From assembly GCF_000327505.1 (NCBI RefSeq), contig NC_019942.1, positions 682,001 through 746,000 on the forward strand: DNA of 64,000 nucleotides. Reading direction: 5' to 3'. Below, piece after piece: positions 51,925 through 60,254 of the stretch. The stretch's first letter is position 1, and each line of letters opens with the position of its first letter. Source of the stretch: Aciduliprofundum sp. MAR08-339 (GTDB taxonomy: Archaea; Thermoplasmatota; Thermoplasmata; Thermoplasmatales; Aciduliprofundaceae). A program made the position numbers and the translations under genes. The notes under the pieces were generated by a model, which was given only the letters and a program-made list of their open reading frames with translations, did not search any database and had not been told where the DNA came from.

Positions 51925-52434
51925 ATGAAAATTGAAGAGATTTTTCCAGAAGTGAACGAGATAAAGGATGCGGAGCTCAGGGAGAAGGTCATAAAGGTGT
52001 GGGAGTACGCAATTGAGCGTGGAGGATGGAAGGACTTTCCATTGGAGAATATTCCATTTACACTTCTAATAGAAACAGAGAGAAACCTGGTGGAGCATAC
52101 ACGCATGGTGACAAGGATGGCCATGGCCGTTGCCAGAGAGCGTGGAGATGTGCGAATGGATTACATAATTGCTGGTGGGCTCCTGCACGATGTGGCTAAA
52201 CTTCTTGAATTTGAGCACCGAGATGGGAAAGTCGTGAAGAGTGAGTATGGGAAGAGGATAAGGCATCCTGTGGGAGGAGCAATGCTTGCGGAGAAATTTG
52301 ATTTGCCATATGAGATTGCACATATAATCGCGGCCCACTCAAAGGAGGGAGAGTTCGTAACAAGAATTCCAGAAGCTGTGATAATACATCACTGCGATTT
52401 CATAGATTTCCACATTGAAAAGGGAAAACTCTAA
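51925..52434 (+). CDS. HD-domain phosphohydrolase
   Basis: This 169-residue protein has the HD pattern: ERNLVEHTRMVTRMAMAVAR (first His), GGLLHDVAKLLEF (HD pair, near 90) and later ADHxx-type elements AHIIAAHSKEG and HHCDFIDFH. HD proteins hydrolyse phosphomonoesters or nucleotides with a metal centre. The ATG at 51925 lies about 27 bases after a CTTTTATC box, within the gap after the AhpD-like gene. The 3' end overlaps the convergent hydrolase gene by 4 bases. The substrate is unknown. Confidence 0.85.
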   Translation: MKIEEIFPEVNEIKDAELREKVIKVWEYAIERGGWKDFPLENIPFTLLIETERNLVEHTRMVTRMAMAVARERGDVRMDYIIAGGLLHDVAKLLEFEHRDGKVVKSEYGKRIRHPVGGAMLAEKFDLPYEIAHIIAAHSKEGEFVTRIPEAVIIHHCDFIDFHIEKGKL

Positions 52435-53297
52435 AGGGCTCTCACGAAGCCCTCAATTTTTTGAAAGAGGGTTTCTTCGTATCCGTGAAAACTATGATCT
52501 CCGGGCATAATCTCGATTCTCAGATTCCTGCCTTTGTAGGCATTCCTCAATTTTGAGGCGTACCATTCCACACCTCTGGGAAAATATGGATCCTCAGTGC
52601 CAAGAAATATCTGCATGGGCAATTTGACCTGCGAGAATATTTCGAGACCCTCGTAGTTGAACATCCTTGCCTCATAATTTTCACGGGATGCAAAGCTAAG
52701 AAAGCGAGAGGCACTCCAGATCTCTCCTGTCTTCTCATAGAGGGGGATGAGCAGTTTATCTCCATCACCTTTGGATTGCATCTCCCATGCCATTTCAACA
52801 AATTTTTCAAAATCCTCTCCAAGGGAGTTTTTCCAAATTTCATAATCTTCGGCTGGGGATACGTGGATTAGGCTTTTGACCCTTGAATCCCCGCTTTTCC
52901 ATGCGTAGTAAAGTATCTTCTGGCAGCCCGTACTGTGGCCTATGAGGTGGAAGCGTTTGAAACCGAGGGAACTCAGAAAGTCAATGGCTGCCCCGATATC
53001 CTTCTCCAAATCTTCAAATCTTTCAAATGCCGTGCCCATGGTGTGATGTTCCCCCCGCATATCTCTGAAATCCTTAACGATATCCGCCCCACGGATATTG
53101 AAGGAGAAAAATGATATACCCATTTTGGAGAGTTCTCTAGCACCTTTGAGGAAACCCATCTTGTAGAAATTCCCGCCCATTCCGTGAATGAAGAGCACGA
53201 TATCGTCTTTTCCATATTCCATCAGGAATCCAGCAGTTTTCATATCGTCCCTCGTTTTGAAAAAAACCAGTTTTCCATCAAAGGTCTCAAGGCTCAT
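52431..53297 (-). CDS. Alpha/beta hydrolase
   Basis: This 288-residue protein has the oxyanion loop IVLFIHGMGGNFYKMGFLKG at about 34-53, the nucleophile elbow LIGHSTGCQKILYY (Ser near 127) and the late His in MPGDHSFHGYEE. The fold is that of DUF1749-like or serine-esterase hydrolases; the substrate is unknown. The ATG at 53297 is chosen because a TATTATATTT box lies about 26 bases upstream; the frame is open to 53327. Confidence 0.85.
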   Translation of the reverse strand: MSLETFDGKLVFFKTRDDMKTAGFLMEYGKDDIVLFIHGMGGNFYKMGFLKGARELSKMGISFFSFNIRGADIVKDFRDMRGEHHTMGTAFERFEDLEKDIGAAIDFLSSLGFKRFHLIGHSTGCQKILYYAWKSGDSRVKSLIHVSPAEDYEIWKNSLGEDFEKFVEMAWEMQSKGDGDKLLIPLYEKTGEIWSASRFLSFASRENYEARMFNYEGLEIFSQVKLPMQIFLGTEDPYFPRGVEWYASKLRNAYKGRNLRIEIMPGDHSFHGYEETLFQKIEGFVRAL

Positions 53298-53369
53298 ACT
53301 GCCTAATTGGCTCCAAATATAATACATTTTGCGACGATAAGTTTTTTAGGTTTTTTCCCATTTATTCCT

Positions 53370-54005
53370 GTGAACAACGAGGCAATGGTTCATACACTGG
53401 AAATGCACGGATACATAAAGAGCAGGAGAGTGAAAGATGCATTTTTGAAAGTTGATAGAGCGAATTTTGTGCCTGAGGAGCACAGGAGCCACGCGTATTT
53501 TGACGATCCCATTCCCATAGGGCACGCTCAAACCATAAGTGCTCCCAGTATGGTGGCTGTTATGCTTGAACTTCTTGATGTGTTTGAAGGGGCAAAGGTT
53601 CTTGAAGTTGGTACAGGTTCAGGGTATAATGCCTGTCTTATGGGATGCATAGGTGCGGAGGTTTACAGCATTGAGAGAATACCCGAGTTAAGGAAGCTGG
53701 CAAAGAAAAATATGGAAAATTGCCCCTGCAAGGATAATGTGCATCTTCTGTTGGGAGATGGCTCTGTGGGTTACGAAGAGGAGGCACCCTATGACAGGAT
53801 AATAGTTACCTGTGGTGCTCCTGACATTCCGGAACCACTAAAGGAGCAGTTAAAATGCGGAGGCATCATGGTTATACCCGTGGGTGGCACATTCTTTCAG
53901 GAGCTCTACGTGCTTAGAAAGGAGAGGCATGGATGGAGAAAAAGGGTTTGGGGTGATGTGGCCTTTGTGCCCCTGGTGGGAAGGTACGGGCACAGGTGGG
54001 CTTAA
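53370..54005 (+). CDS. pcm: Protein-L-isoaspartate O-methyltransferase
   Basis: This protein of about 211 residues has RVKDAFLKVDRANFVPEEHR near the N terminus, IPIGHAQTISAPSMVAVMLE, the SAM-binding VLEVGTGSGYNACLMG and the late RIIVTCGAPDIPEPLKEQL. It methylates isoaspartyl residues so that damaged proteins can be repaired. The GTG at 53370 is about 25 bases after an AGTTTTTTAG stretch; ATG 53385 is the alternative. The stop overlaps the convergent HAD gene by 4 bases. Confidence 0.9.
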   Translation: MNNEAMVHTLEMHGYIKSRRVKDAFLKVDRANFVPEEHRSHAYFDDPIPIGHAQTISAPSMVAVMLELLDVFEGAKVLEVGTGSGYNACLMGCIGAEVYSIERIPELRKLAKKNMENCPCKDNVHLLLGDGSVGYEEEAPYDRIIVTCGAPDIPEPLKEQLKCGGIMVIPVGGTFFQELYVLRKERHGWRKRVWGDVAFVPLVGRYGHRWA

Positions 54006-54622
54006 TTTCCTTCCAAAATTCTTTTAAGTTCATCTGGGTTATGAACTATGTAATCTGGCTCATATCTTTCAAGAAATTCCTCGCTTCTGAATCCCCATGT
54101 GACCGCCACGCTATTAATTTTCGCATTTTTTGCGGCCATAATGTCCATTTCAGTATCACCCACCATGAACACCCTGTCCCTGCGTTTGCAGTCAGCCATA
54201 TGAATGATTTTGAATATCCCCTCGGCGCAGGGTTTCTTTTTCTCAATGTCATCTGCACCCACGATTATTGGAAAATGCTCAAGCAATCCTAAATAAGATA
54301 GGTCGTAAATTGCGGTTTTTCTTTTCTTTGAGGTGAGTATTGCCCTTCTGAAATTTCCATTCAGGATGCCTTCCATTCCTGGAAACAGCCTTATCTTCCT
54401 CTCCCTATCGGAATAGTAAACTTTGGCAATTTCCCTTTCAACACGCTCATCGTACTCACCAAGCAATTTTTCAAGTAGTTCGCGAAGGGGAAGTCCTATG
54501 TACCTCTCCATGCGCTCCCTATCCAGTTTTAATCCTAGGTTTTCAAATGCCTTTGAGAAAACGGAAAATATCTCGTCCTTGGTGTCTATGAGGGTGCCGT
54601 CAAGATCAAATATCACGAGCAT
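54002..54622 (-). CDS. HAD-family phosphatase (phosphoglycolate-phosphatase-like)
   Basis: This 206-residue HAD hydrolase has motif I IFDLDGTLIDTKDE at residues 4-17, motif II in RAILTSKKRKT, the Lys of motif III in DDIEKKKPCAEGIF and motif IV VGDTEMDIMAAKNA. The cap is an alpha-helical insertion after motif I, as in phosphoglycolate phosphatases and PpaX. The substrate is inferred only at family level. A TTTAATTACT box about 26 bases upstream indicates a leaderless start. Confidence 0.88.
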   Translation of the reverse strand: MLVIFDLDGTLIDTKDEIFSVFSKAFENLGLKLDRERMERYIGLPLRELLEKLLGEYDERVEREIAKVYYSDRERKIRLFPGMEGILNGNFRRAILTSKKRKTAIYDLSYLGLLEHFPIIVGADDIEKKKPCAEGIFKIIHMADCKRRDRVFMVGDTEMDIMAAKNAKINSVAVTWGFRSEEFLERYEPDYIVHNPDELKRILEGN

Positions 54623-54656
54623 CGCTGGCTTATGTGGATTTAGTAATTAAACTCTT

Positions 54657-55382
54657 TCATCTCATGTAAAGCCCGCCATTAACATCAATAGTGGCCCCTG
54701 TTATGTAGGATGAATTCTCGCTGATCAGGAATGCAACGACCTCGGCGACCTCCTCAGGCCTGCCAATGCGTCCCAGTGGAATTTCATGTGCCCTTTCATT
54801 CAACTGTTCAGGGGTGTAATTTGAAATCATATCCGTTTCTATGGTGCCGGGTGCCACGGCGTTCACCCTTATCCCGGGGGCAAGTTGTAGTGCAAGGGAG
54901 TGCATGAGCCCAAGAATTCCCGCCTTGCTGGCACTGTAGGCAACGCTGCTGCTTGAGCCCTTGAACGCCAGTTGAGATGAGACAAAAACAATGGAGCCAG
55001 AGGACATGTGTGGAAGTGCCGCCTTGACGAGGTAGAATGCACCGTTCAGATTTATGTCCATTGTTTTCTGCCAGTCCTCAATGCCCATATCGTAAATCTT
55101 TCTTCTAATGTATATGCCGGCGTTGGCAACCAGTCCGTAGATGGGACCAAAACTTGATGTGAAATCCTCAATCATATTTCTGGTCTCTTCAAAGGAGGCA
55201 ACATTGGCCTGGTAGGCGATTGCCTCACCCCTACCGGTGGAGTTTATTTGCTCAACCACCTGAAGAGCATCTCTCTCGGAATTGTTGTAATTTACCAGCA
55301 CCCTATATCCTCTTTTTCCAAGTTCAAGCGCTATGGAGCGACCTATGCCCCTTGAAGCACCGGTGACAATCACATTCTTCAT
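54657..55382 (-). CDS. Short-chain dehydrogenase/reductase (FabG-like)
   Basis: This 241-residue SDR has the cofactor motif TGASRGIGRSIALELGKRG at about 7-25, NAGIY near 88, catalytic Ser in GSIVFVSSQLAF, YSASKAG (Tyr, Lys) near 150, and a terminal ITGATIDVNGG. It looks like 3-oxoacyl-ACP reductases but archaea have no standard FAS II, so its substrate is probably a different ketone or sugar. It follows the CBS gene by 13 bases, so they are likely one transcript. Confidence 0.87.
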   Translation of the reverse strand: MKNVIVTGASRGIGRSIALELGKRGYRVLVNYNNSERDALQVVEQINSTGRGEAIAYQANVASFEETRNMIEDFTSSFGPIYGLVANAGIYIRRKIYDMGIEDWQKTMDINLNGAFYLVKAALPHMSSGSIVFVSSQLAFKGSSSSVAYSASKAGILGLMHSLALQLAPGIRVNAVAPGTIETDMISNYTPEQLNERAHEIPLGRIGRPEEVAEVVAFLISENSSYITGATIDVNGGLYMR

Positions 55383-55395
55383 ATGTATCCCCCAA

Positions 55396-55953
55396 TCATT
55401 TCATGGAATCAAGGCACTCAGGACACACCAGCATACCGTTGTACATGGTTAGCCTCAGGGAGTACTGTCCGCACACCTCGCATTTTCCTGCGAGATACTC
55501 CTGTGTCCTTTCCTCATCGGAATTTTCGGAGTGTATCTTTGCGTATTCTTGGGCGAGGGCTATGAGATCTGGGGATATGCGCGTTATATCATTTTCTGAT
55601 AGTATGCCCACTATTTTCTCCCCCTTTATGACCGGCAATTTTCTTATCTTTCTCTTCGTCATAATCTTCGCAGCATCCTCAAGACGCTCGTTATGTGGTA
55701 TCATTATGACGGGGCTGCTCATTATCTCCCTGAGTTCTGTGTCTAGTGGCAGTCCTTCGGCCACAACCTTGGTAACAAAATCTCTATCCGTTACTATTCC
55801 CACAATTCTTTTATTCTCCTCGATTAACAGGGTGCTTATGGAGAGTTCACGTAGTATCCTTGCCCCCTCTTCAACGCTCAACTCTCCAGATACGATTTTT
55901 GGATTTTTGGACATTACCTCTTCAACTGTTATGCTCTTCATAGCCCTCGCCAT
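55396..55953 (-). CDS. CBS-domain protein with C-terminal zinc ribbon
   Basis: This 185-residue protein has two CBS repeats (VEEVMSKNPKIVSGELSVEE and LREIMSSPVIMIPHNERLED), each followed by a GIVTD- or GILSEND-type end. The tail has CEVCGQYSLRL and CPECLDSMK, a four-cysteine ribbon. It is probably an adenylate-sensing regulator with nucleic-acid or protein contacts through the ribbon. A TATTTAAACC box about 25 bases upstream supports ATG 55953. Confidence 0.85.
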   Translation of the reverse strand: MARAMKSITVEEVMSKNPKIVSGELSVEEGARILRELSISTLLIEENKRIVGIVTDRDFVTKVVAEGLPLDTELREIMSSPVIMIPHNERLEDAAKIMTKRKIRKLPVIKGEKIVGILSENDITRISPDLIALAQEYAKIHSENSDEERTQEYLAGKCEVCGQYSLRLTMYNGMLVCPECLDSMK

Positions 55954-56033
55954 GAAAATATAGGACTTTGTGGTTTAAATAATTTTTGAGCAAAATTCCA
56001 TCACCGAGTTTTGAGCAGGAAAATTTATATTTC

Positions 56034-56049
56034 ATAAGGTGCACCTTAT
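56034..56049. promoter_or_regulatory. 16-bp perfect palindrome at a promoter (probable operator)
   Basis: ATAAGGTGCACCTTAT is a perfect inverted repeat located between the TATA-like AAATTTATATTT (about 56020-56031) and the ATG at 56053. In a leaderless promoter this is the core region up to the transcription start, where a bound repressor would block initiation. The downstream gene is the hypothetical protein at 56053. The AAGGT half-site cannot be assigned to a specific regulator by eye. Confidence 0.6.
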
Positions 56050-56052
56050 CCT

Positions 56053-56586
56053 ATGGACGGGAAAGTTGATGAGAAGATCCTGATAAAATACGGCCTCACA
56101 GCGATGGATTTTGCCTACCTTACCGATGAGCAGAAGGCCATATTTGAGATGGAAATCGCAAGGAAGAAGGTGAATTTGAGAGTTATGGCTATGCTCAAAA
56201 GGTTCGCCTCAGTGAGCAAGAGTGTTGAGGGAATAACCTCTTACTTGAAGGGATACGATATGGATACCCGCGCAATGCAATGGATAAGGGAGATGTACTC
56301 GGCCACACCACCATCCAGTGGGGAATACAAACTGATTGAGAGTGTGATTCTCAATTACACGAAGGTTCAGATATGGCTTGGAAATTTTTTCTCTCTGGTG
56401 AATTCTTTCAATCACAGCATGAATCTTCGTAGATTGAGTTCAGCTGAAAAAACCTTGAAGAAGATGGAACTGGAGATTGCTAAGGGAAGGAGAGTATTCA
56501 AGGAATTCAACGCATCTCTTAAGAATCTGAAAAACCACGTGATGGGTGAGCGGGAAGAGGAGAAGACCCTACTTTACTTCACTTAA
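56053..56586 (+). CDS. Helical protein of unknown function
   Basis: This 177-residue protein is predicted entirely helical. It has no Cys, no membrane segment and no motif I recognise. It begins MDGKVDEKILIKYGLTAMDF and contains an amphipathic stretch RRLSSAEKTLKKMELEIAKG. The nearby 16-bp palindrome suggests specific regulation. It overlaps the end of the convergent ASCH gene by 18 bases. A DNA- or RNA-associated role cannot be shown. Confidence 0.65.
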   Translation: MDGKVDEKILIKYGLTAMDFAYLTDEQKAIFEMEIARKKVNLRVMAMLKRFASVSKSVEGITSYLKGYDMDTRAMQWIREMYSATPPSSGEYKLIESVILNYTKVQIWLGNFFSLVNSFNHSMNLRRLSSAEKTLKKMELEIAKGRRVFKEFNASLKNLKNHVMGEREEEKTLLYFT

Positions 56587-56886
56587 CTCAAAGATGATCT
56601 GGGTGAATATCTGCTCATCTTCAAATTTTCCGTAGAATTTTTCAAGGGCCATCCTCAATTCATCCCTGCTTTTGAACCCATCAATTTCCGTATCCTCCTC
56701 GCTTATCTCCCTGAACCTTTTGAAGTTCACATCCATTATGGTGGCCACTCCAATCTCCCTATCACCGCAGCGAATGATCACCTTCTCTCCTGGCCTGTAA
56801 TCCTTAATGCCCAATCTCAATGTTGCCCTTTTCTCCCCTTTTCTAATTTTCTCCGTGAAATCTTCGCTGAAATTCAAGTACCTCAT
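56569..56886 (-). CDS. ASCH-domain protein
   Basis: This 105-residue protein starts MRYLNFSEDFTEKIRKGEKR and includes ATLRLGIKDYRPGEKVIIRC, the PUA-like ASCH fold with its GxKxxT-type motif (GEKRAT). ASCH proteins bind RNA or act as small amidohydrolases. The ATG at 56886 is fixed by GGAGGT at 56893-56898 with six bases spacing; the frame is open to 56904. It overlaps the end of tmcA by 44 bases, forming the last gene of the aif1-tmcA-ASCH operon. Confidence 0.83.
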   Translation of the reverse strand: MRYLNFSEDFTEKIRKGEKRATLRLGIKDYRPGEKVIIRCGDREIGVATIMDVNFKRFREISEEDTEIDGFKSRDELRMALEKFYGKFEDEQIFTQIIFELSEVK

Positions 56887-59053
56887 CTCTGTACCTCCCT
56901 CCAATGAATTTGCGCATTATCTCCCTCAACTCAATAACCACGTACGTGCCCCCCTTTCCAATAAGATGCCCGATTTCTTCCCAAGGCCTGTGTTGCAGAA
57001 CCTTACCTGTGAGGATGATCTCCTGCTCCTCGTTCAATTTTGGTCTCTCTCTCAGGAAGAAATATGTGGCTGCAATTTTGTAAATAACGTCAATGGTGAC
57101 CTCATAGTTTCCCGGGCCCCAAGAATAGACGATCAACCTGCGCCAATCCACATCATCAAGTTCAAGGTCCCTTGTTCTTGGGAGAGAGGTTAGAACCATT
57201 CTTGCTATGCTCGGTTCCATATTCCTGTGTATCTCGCTGAGACTGGCTATGAACTTCTCTCCGAACTTCTCCCTTGCCCTCAGCACAGATTCTTCCAGCA
57301 CCTCATTTTTTGGATGTATTATCACTATGGAGTACTCTCCCGTGCTCTCGTTTATCTTGGGGGATATGTGAACCGGATAAAATTCGTTCTTTATCCAGAA
57401 ATTCAGAAGTTTTTCGGTGGCTCCGAATGATGAGCCAATCCAGTCGGCCTGCTCTTCCTTGATGTGCCTGAGCATTGCACTTCCTATGCCCATGTTCATA
57501 AACCGTGGATGCGTGGCAATTCTCACAATCCTGTAGCCAAAGTACTTGCCAAAATCCTTCATTCTGTGGTGCTTTATCATCACGTCCGGAACTATATTGC
57601 CGGGGGGTGTCACTCCGAAGTACATCTCATCAGCAAAGTTCTCAATATTCCCCTCTCTGGCGAGTTGAACAGAGCATATAACATGGTCCTTGTATTCAAG
57701 AGTTCTTATTTCGTGGTTGGGGGCATCACAAAGTATGCCGAAATCATTGGGGTTATTTCTGTAATGGGCAAGCACGAATATCCCGTAGTACTCCCTGAGT
57801 TTTCTCTCATCCTTCATTAGGTCTTCAATGGTGTATTTTCTGTACTCCAATTTATCCAGTTCCACTTTTTCAAGGTCTGGGGGCTCAGAATCCAGAAGCA
57901 AAGTATCAAAGAGCCATCTCTCAATTGGATCGCCCTCTGCGTACCTTATAGGTTCTTGCATCTCAATGAGCATAAGGTTTCTAACTCTTTTTTTCACCGC
58001 ATTCATGAACCTAATGGAGAAAGAACGCCCCGTGCCCTCGTACCCGTGTATTGTTGTGGAATATATGATCCTCTTTGCTTTGAGGTATCTTAAAAGGAGG
58101 GGCACTGGAATGCCCGCAGCTTCATCCACAATAAGCAAATCGTAATTCTTGGGCTCCACGTTTGCGGGTTCCACGTACTCAATTTTGAAGTCTCTACCAA
58201 CAATGCTCTTTCTCCTCTTCCTGATCTTCAAATTTCTAACCCGGGTGGCCATTTCAAAGAATCTGAAGATTTCTCCCACGTTTGATAGGTCCGGTGCAGT
58301 CACACCTATTTTTTTGAATTTTCCCGCGAGGAATCCTGCGGTTATGCCAAGAACACTGCTCTTTCCCCTGCCCCTATCTGCCGTTATAACCATAACTCCG
58401 TGCTTTCCAAGTCTCTCTGCTCCCTGCAGCACCCTTATCTGATCCTGTGTCATGCACATCTCGTATGCCTCTATTGGCAATCTTGCGTTCTTTGGGATTT
58501 TAACCTCGCTCTTCCCTTTCTCGCACTTCAAATGCCCATATTTCCTTATCCTTCCATTCTCCACTATGGCTATGCCTTCGTGCTCTCTCAATTTTCTGAT
58601 GACCCATCTGACGAAGTTGCCCTTCACATCATCCATTGTGTATGGGGGAGTAAGTATGACCTCGTGGAAGAAATTCTGTGTTCTGGGCCAGAGTTCAAAG
58701 GGCGGGGTGAGAAGCACAATAAGTCCACCTCCGTTCACGATTCCTACCAGTTTTCCAAGATCGTTGGGTATGAAGGAGTGGTGGAGATCAAGTGCCAGGA
58801 AATCGTAATTGGTGCCCATGTACCTGTCTGAATTTTTCAGTTCTTCAACCTCTGCAGGCACATGAAAATCGATGTTCTTTGTGAAAACTATCTTTGTGTC
58901 CACAGAAATATTTTCCAGGATTTTTCTCAAAATTTCAATGCCCCCCTCCCTGTCATCGGCCAGCACAAGAAGCCTTCTCTGATTGCATTTTCTTGCCTCG
59001 TCCAAAAGGGATAGGGCCAGATTTACGATCTCCTCCGTGTTTGCGGGATTCAT
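56843..59053 (-). CDS. tmcA: tRNA(Met) cytidine acetyltransferase TmcA
   Basis: This 736-residue protein matches the TmcA/Kre33/NAT10 order. An N-terminal domain contains ALDLHHSFIPNDLGKLVGIV, and a helicase-like ATPase has Walker A TADRGRGKSSVLGI near 225 and LLIVDEAAGIPVPLLLRY near 310. A GNAT acetyltransferase contains RIATHPRFMNMGIGSAMLRH near 520, and a C-terminal tRNA-binding domain follows. It makes N4-acetylcytidine, which in hyperthermophilic or related archaea is widespread in rRNA and tRNA. It overlaps aif1 by 4 bases. Confidence 0.93.
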   Translation of the reverse strand: MNPANTEEIVNLALSLLDEARKCNQRRLLVLADDREGGIEILRKILENISVDTKIVFTKNIDFHVPAEVEELKNSDRYMGTNYDFLALDLHHSFIPNDLGKLVGIVNGGGLIVLLTPPFELWPRTQNFFHEVILTPPYTMDDVKGNFVRWVIRKLREHEGIAIVENGRIRKYGHLKCEKGKSEVKIPKNARLPIEAYEMCMTQDQIRVLQGAERLGKHGVMVITADRGRGKSSVLGITAGFLAGKFKKIGVTAPDLSNVGEIFRFFEMATRVRNLKIRKRRKSIVGRDFKIEYVEPANVEPKNYDLLIVDEAAGIPVPLLLRYLKAKRIIYSTTIHGYEGTGRSFSIRFMNAVKKRVRNLMLIEMQEPIRYAEGDPIERWLFDTLLLDSEPPDLEKVELDKLEYRKYTIEDLMKDERKLREYYGIFVLAHYRNNPNDFGILCDAPNHEIRTLEYKDHVICSVQLAREGNIENFADEMYFGVTPPGNIVPDVMIKHHRMKDFGKYFGYRIVRIATHPRFMNMGIGSAMLRHIKEEQADWIGSSFGATEKLLNFWIKNEFYPVHISPKINESTGEYSIVIIHPKNEVLEESVLRAREKFGEKFIASLSEIHRNMEPSIARMVLTSLPRTRDLELDDVDWRRLIVYSWGPGNYEVTIDVIYKIAATYFFLRERPKLNEEQEIILTGKVLQHRPWEEIGHLIGKGGTYVVIELREIMRKFIGGRYRDEVLEFQRRFHGEN

Positions 59054-59346
59054 TCTATGATCTCAACAACGTATCCCTGGGATTCTAAAAATTTCCTTGC
59101 CCTCTCTCGCTGGTCTCCCTGCAACTCAATGCGTCCGTCCTTCACAGTACCACCAGATGCGGTCTTCTTCCTCAAAGTCCTTGCCATCTCCTTCAGGTCC
59201 ACATCCCTCGGATCAAACCCCTCTATTATGGTCACCGTTTTTCCGTATCTGCGCTTGTCCGTGTATATCTTTATCACTTGCTGCTCCTTGGAAATTTCCT
59301 CCAAGGCAAACAGCTCATCCGGAAGTCCAGTTATAACCTTTTTCAT
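59050..59346 (-). CDS. Translation initiation factor aIF1 (SUI1)
   Basis: This 98-residue protein has the SUI1 core: RRYGKTVTIIEGFDPRDVDL, KKTASGGTVKDGRIELQG and GYVVEIIE. It assists start-codon selection on the small ribosomal subunit. A TTATAAATAA box on its strand about 27-30 bases upstream marks the operon promoter. The stop overlaps the tmcA start (ATGA), so initiation factor and tRNA-acetylase are translated together. Confidence 0.94.
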   Translation of the reverse strand: MKKVITGLPDELFALEEISKEQQVIKIYTDKRRYGKTVTIIEGFDPRDVDLKEMARTLRKKTASGGTVKDGRIELQGDQRERARKFLESQGYVVEIIE

Positions 59347-59502
59347 TACAAATCCTCAAAATGAAATCCCTTATTTATAAGTTTCGTCTGGAGGATTCGT
59401 GCTTTGTTATTTCCCAAATTACTTTGCACTCACATTTGCGCAATGGTTCCTTAAAAAATTTATGGAGAAACAAATTTAATTCTCGGTGCATATATCCTTC
59501 CC

Positions 59503-60216
59503 ATGTACACGCTCCTAGACGGGAAGAGAAGGTATATTGCAAAAAAGAATGGAATGTACCACGTGGGAGATTTTGCCGTCCTGAAGGATTTGAATGAGGG
59601 GGAGATCAAGATAGGCACTAGAAAGTTCTATGTGCTCAGAAGTAATCTTTATGATTATGTTGAAACTATAAACAGGAAGGCGCAGATAATCTCGCTCAAA
59701 GATTCATCCTACATAATAGCCCGATGTGGGATACGCTCGGGTATGCGTGTGGTGGAAGCAGGTGCGGGATCTGGGGCCATGAGCATTGCCCTCCTTTACT
59801 TTGTCCATCCAGATGGAAAGGTGTACACCTACGAACTCCGCGAGGATTTTGCAAAAATTGCAAGGAAAAATGTGGAGCGTGTAGGTCTGGAGGAGAACTG
59901 GGAATTGAAGATTGGAGATGTGAGGTATGATGTTAAAGAGCGGAATTTGGATGCGTTCATTTTGGACATACCCGATCCTTGGAACGCGATTGACATGGCA
60001 TACAGGAGTCTCCGGCCATCAGGATGTGTGACAGCGTATGTACCCACCTACAACCAGCTTGAAAGGGTTTATAGAGAGATGCTCTCACTGAATTTTGTGG
60101 ATTTAGAGGCGTGTGAGATCATAAAGAGAAACATCGTTGTGGGAGAACTTGGAACTAGGCCGGATAACGTGGAGGTGGCTCATACGGGATTTATGGTATT
60201 TGCCCGAAAACTGTGA
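59503..60216 (+). CDS. trmI: tRNA (adenine-N1)-methyltransferase TrmI
   Basis: This 237-residue protein has an N-terminal beta domain (RRYIAKKNGMYHVGDFAVLK). The catalytic domain has RVVEAGAGSGAMSIALLYFV (SAM site) and DAFILDIPDPWNAIDMAYRS near 150, the catalytic Asp region. It makes m1A at positions 57/58 of tRNA. A CAAATTTAAT box about 26 bases upstream supports the ATG. The FtsZ-like gene follows after about 40 bases and may share regulation, but it has its own TATA-like sequence. Confidence 0.9.
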   Translation: MYTLLDGKRRYIAKKNGMYHVGDFAVLKDLNEGEIKIGTRKFYVLRSNLYDYVETINRKAQIISLKDSSYIIARCGIRSGMRVVEAGAGSGAMSIALLYFVHPDGKVYTYELREDFAKIARKNVERVGLEENWELKIGDVRYDVKERNLDAFILDIPDPWNAIDMAYRSLRPSGCVTAYVPTYNQLERVYREMLSLNFVDLEACEIIKRNIVVGELGTRPDNVEVAHTGFMVFARKL

Positions 60217-60254
60217 AAGGTTTAATACTTCAAATTCCATAAAGGTTGGTGGAT

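Noticed and set aside
56807-58831. Open frames on the plus strand through tmcA
   Set aside because: They are shadows of TmcA, which has all expected domains; none shows a motif or promoter.
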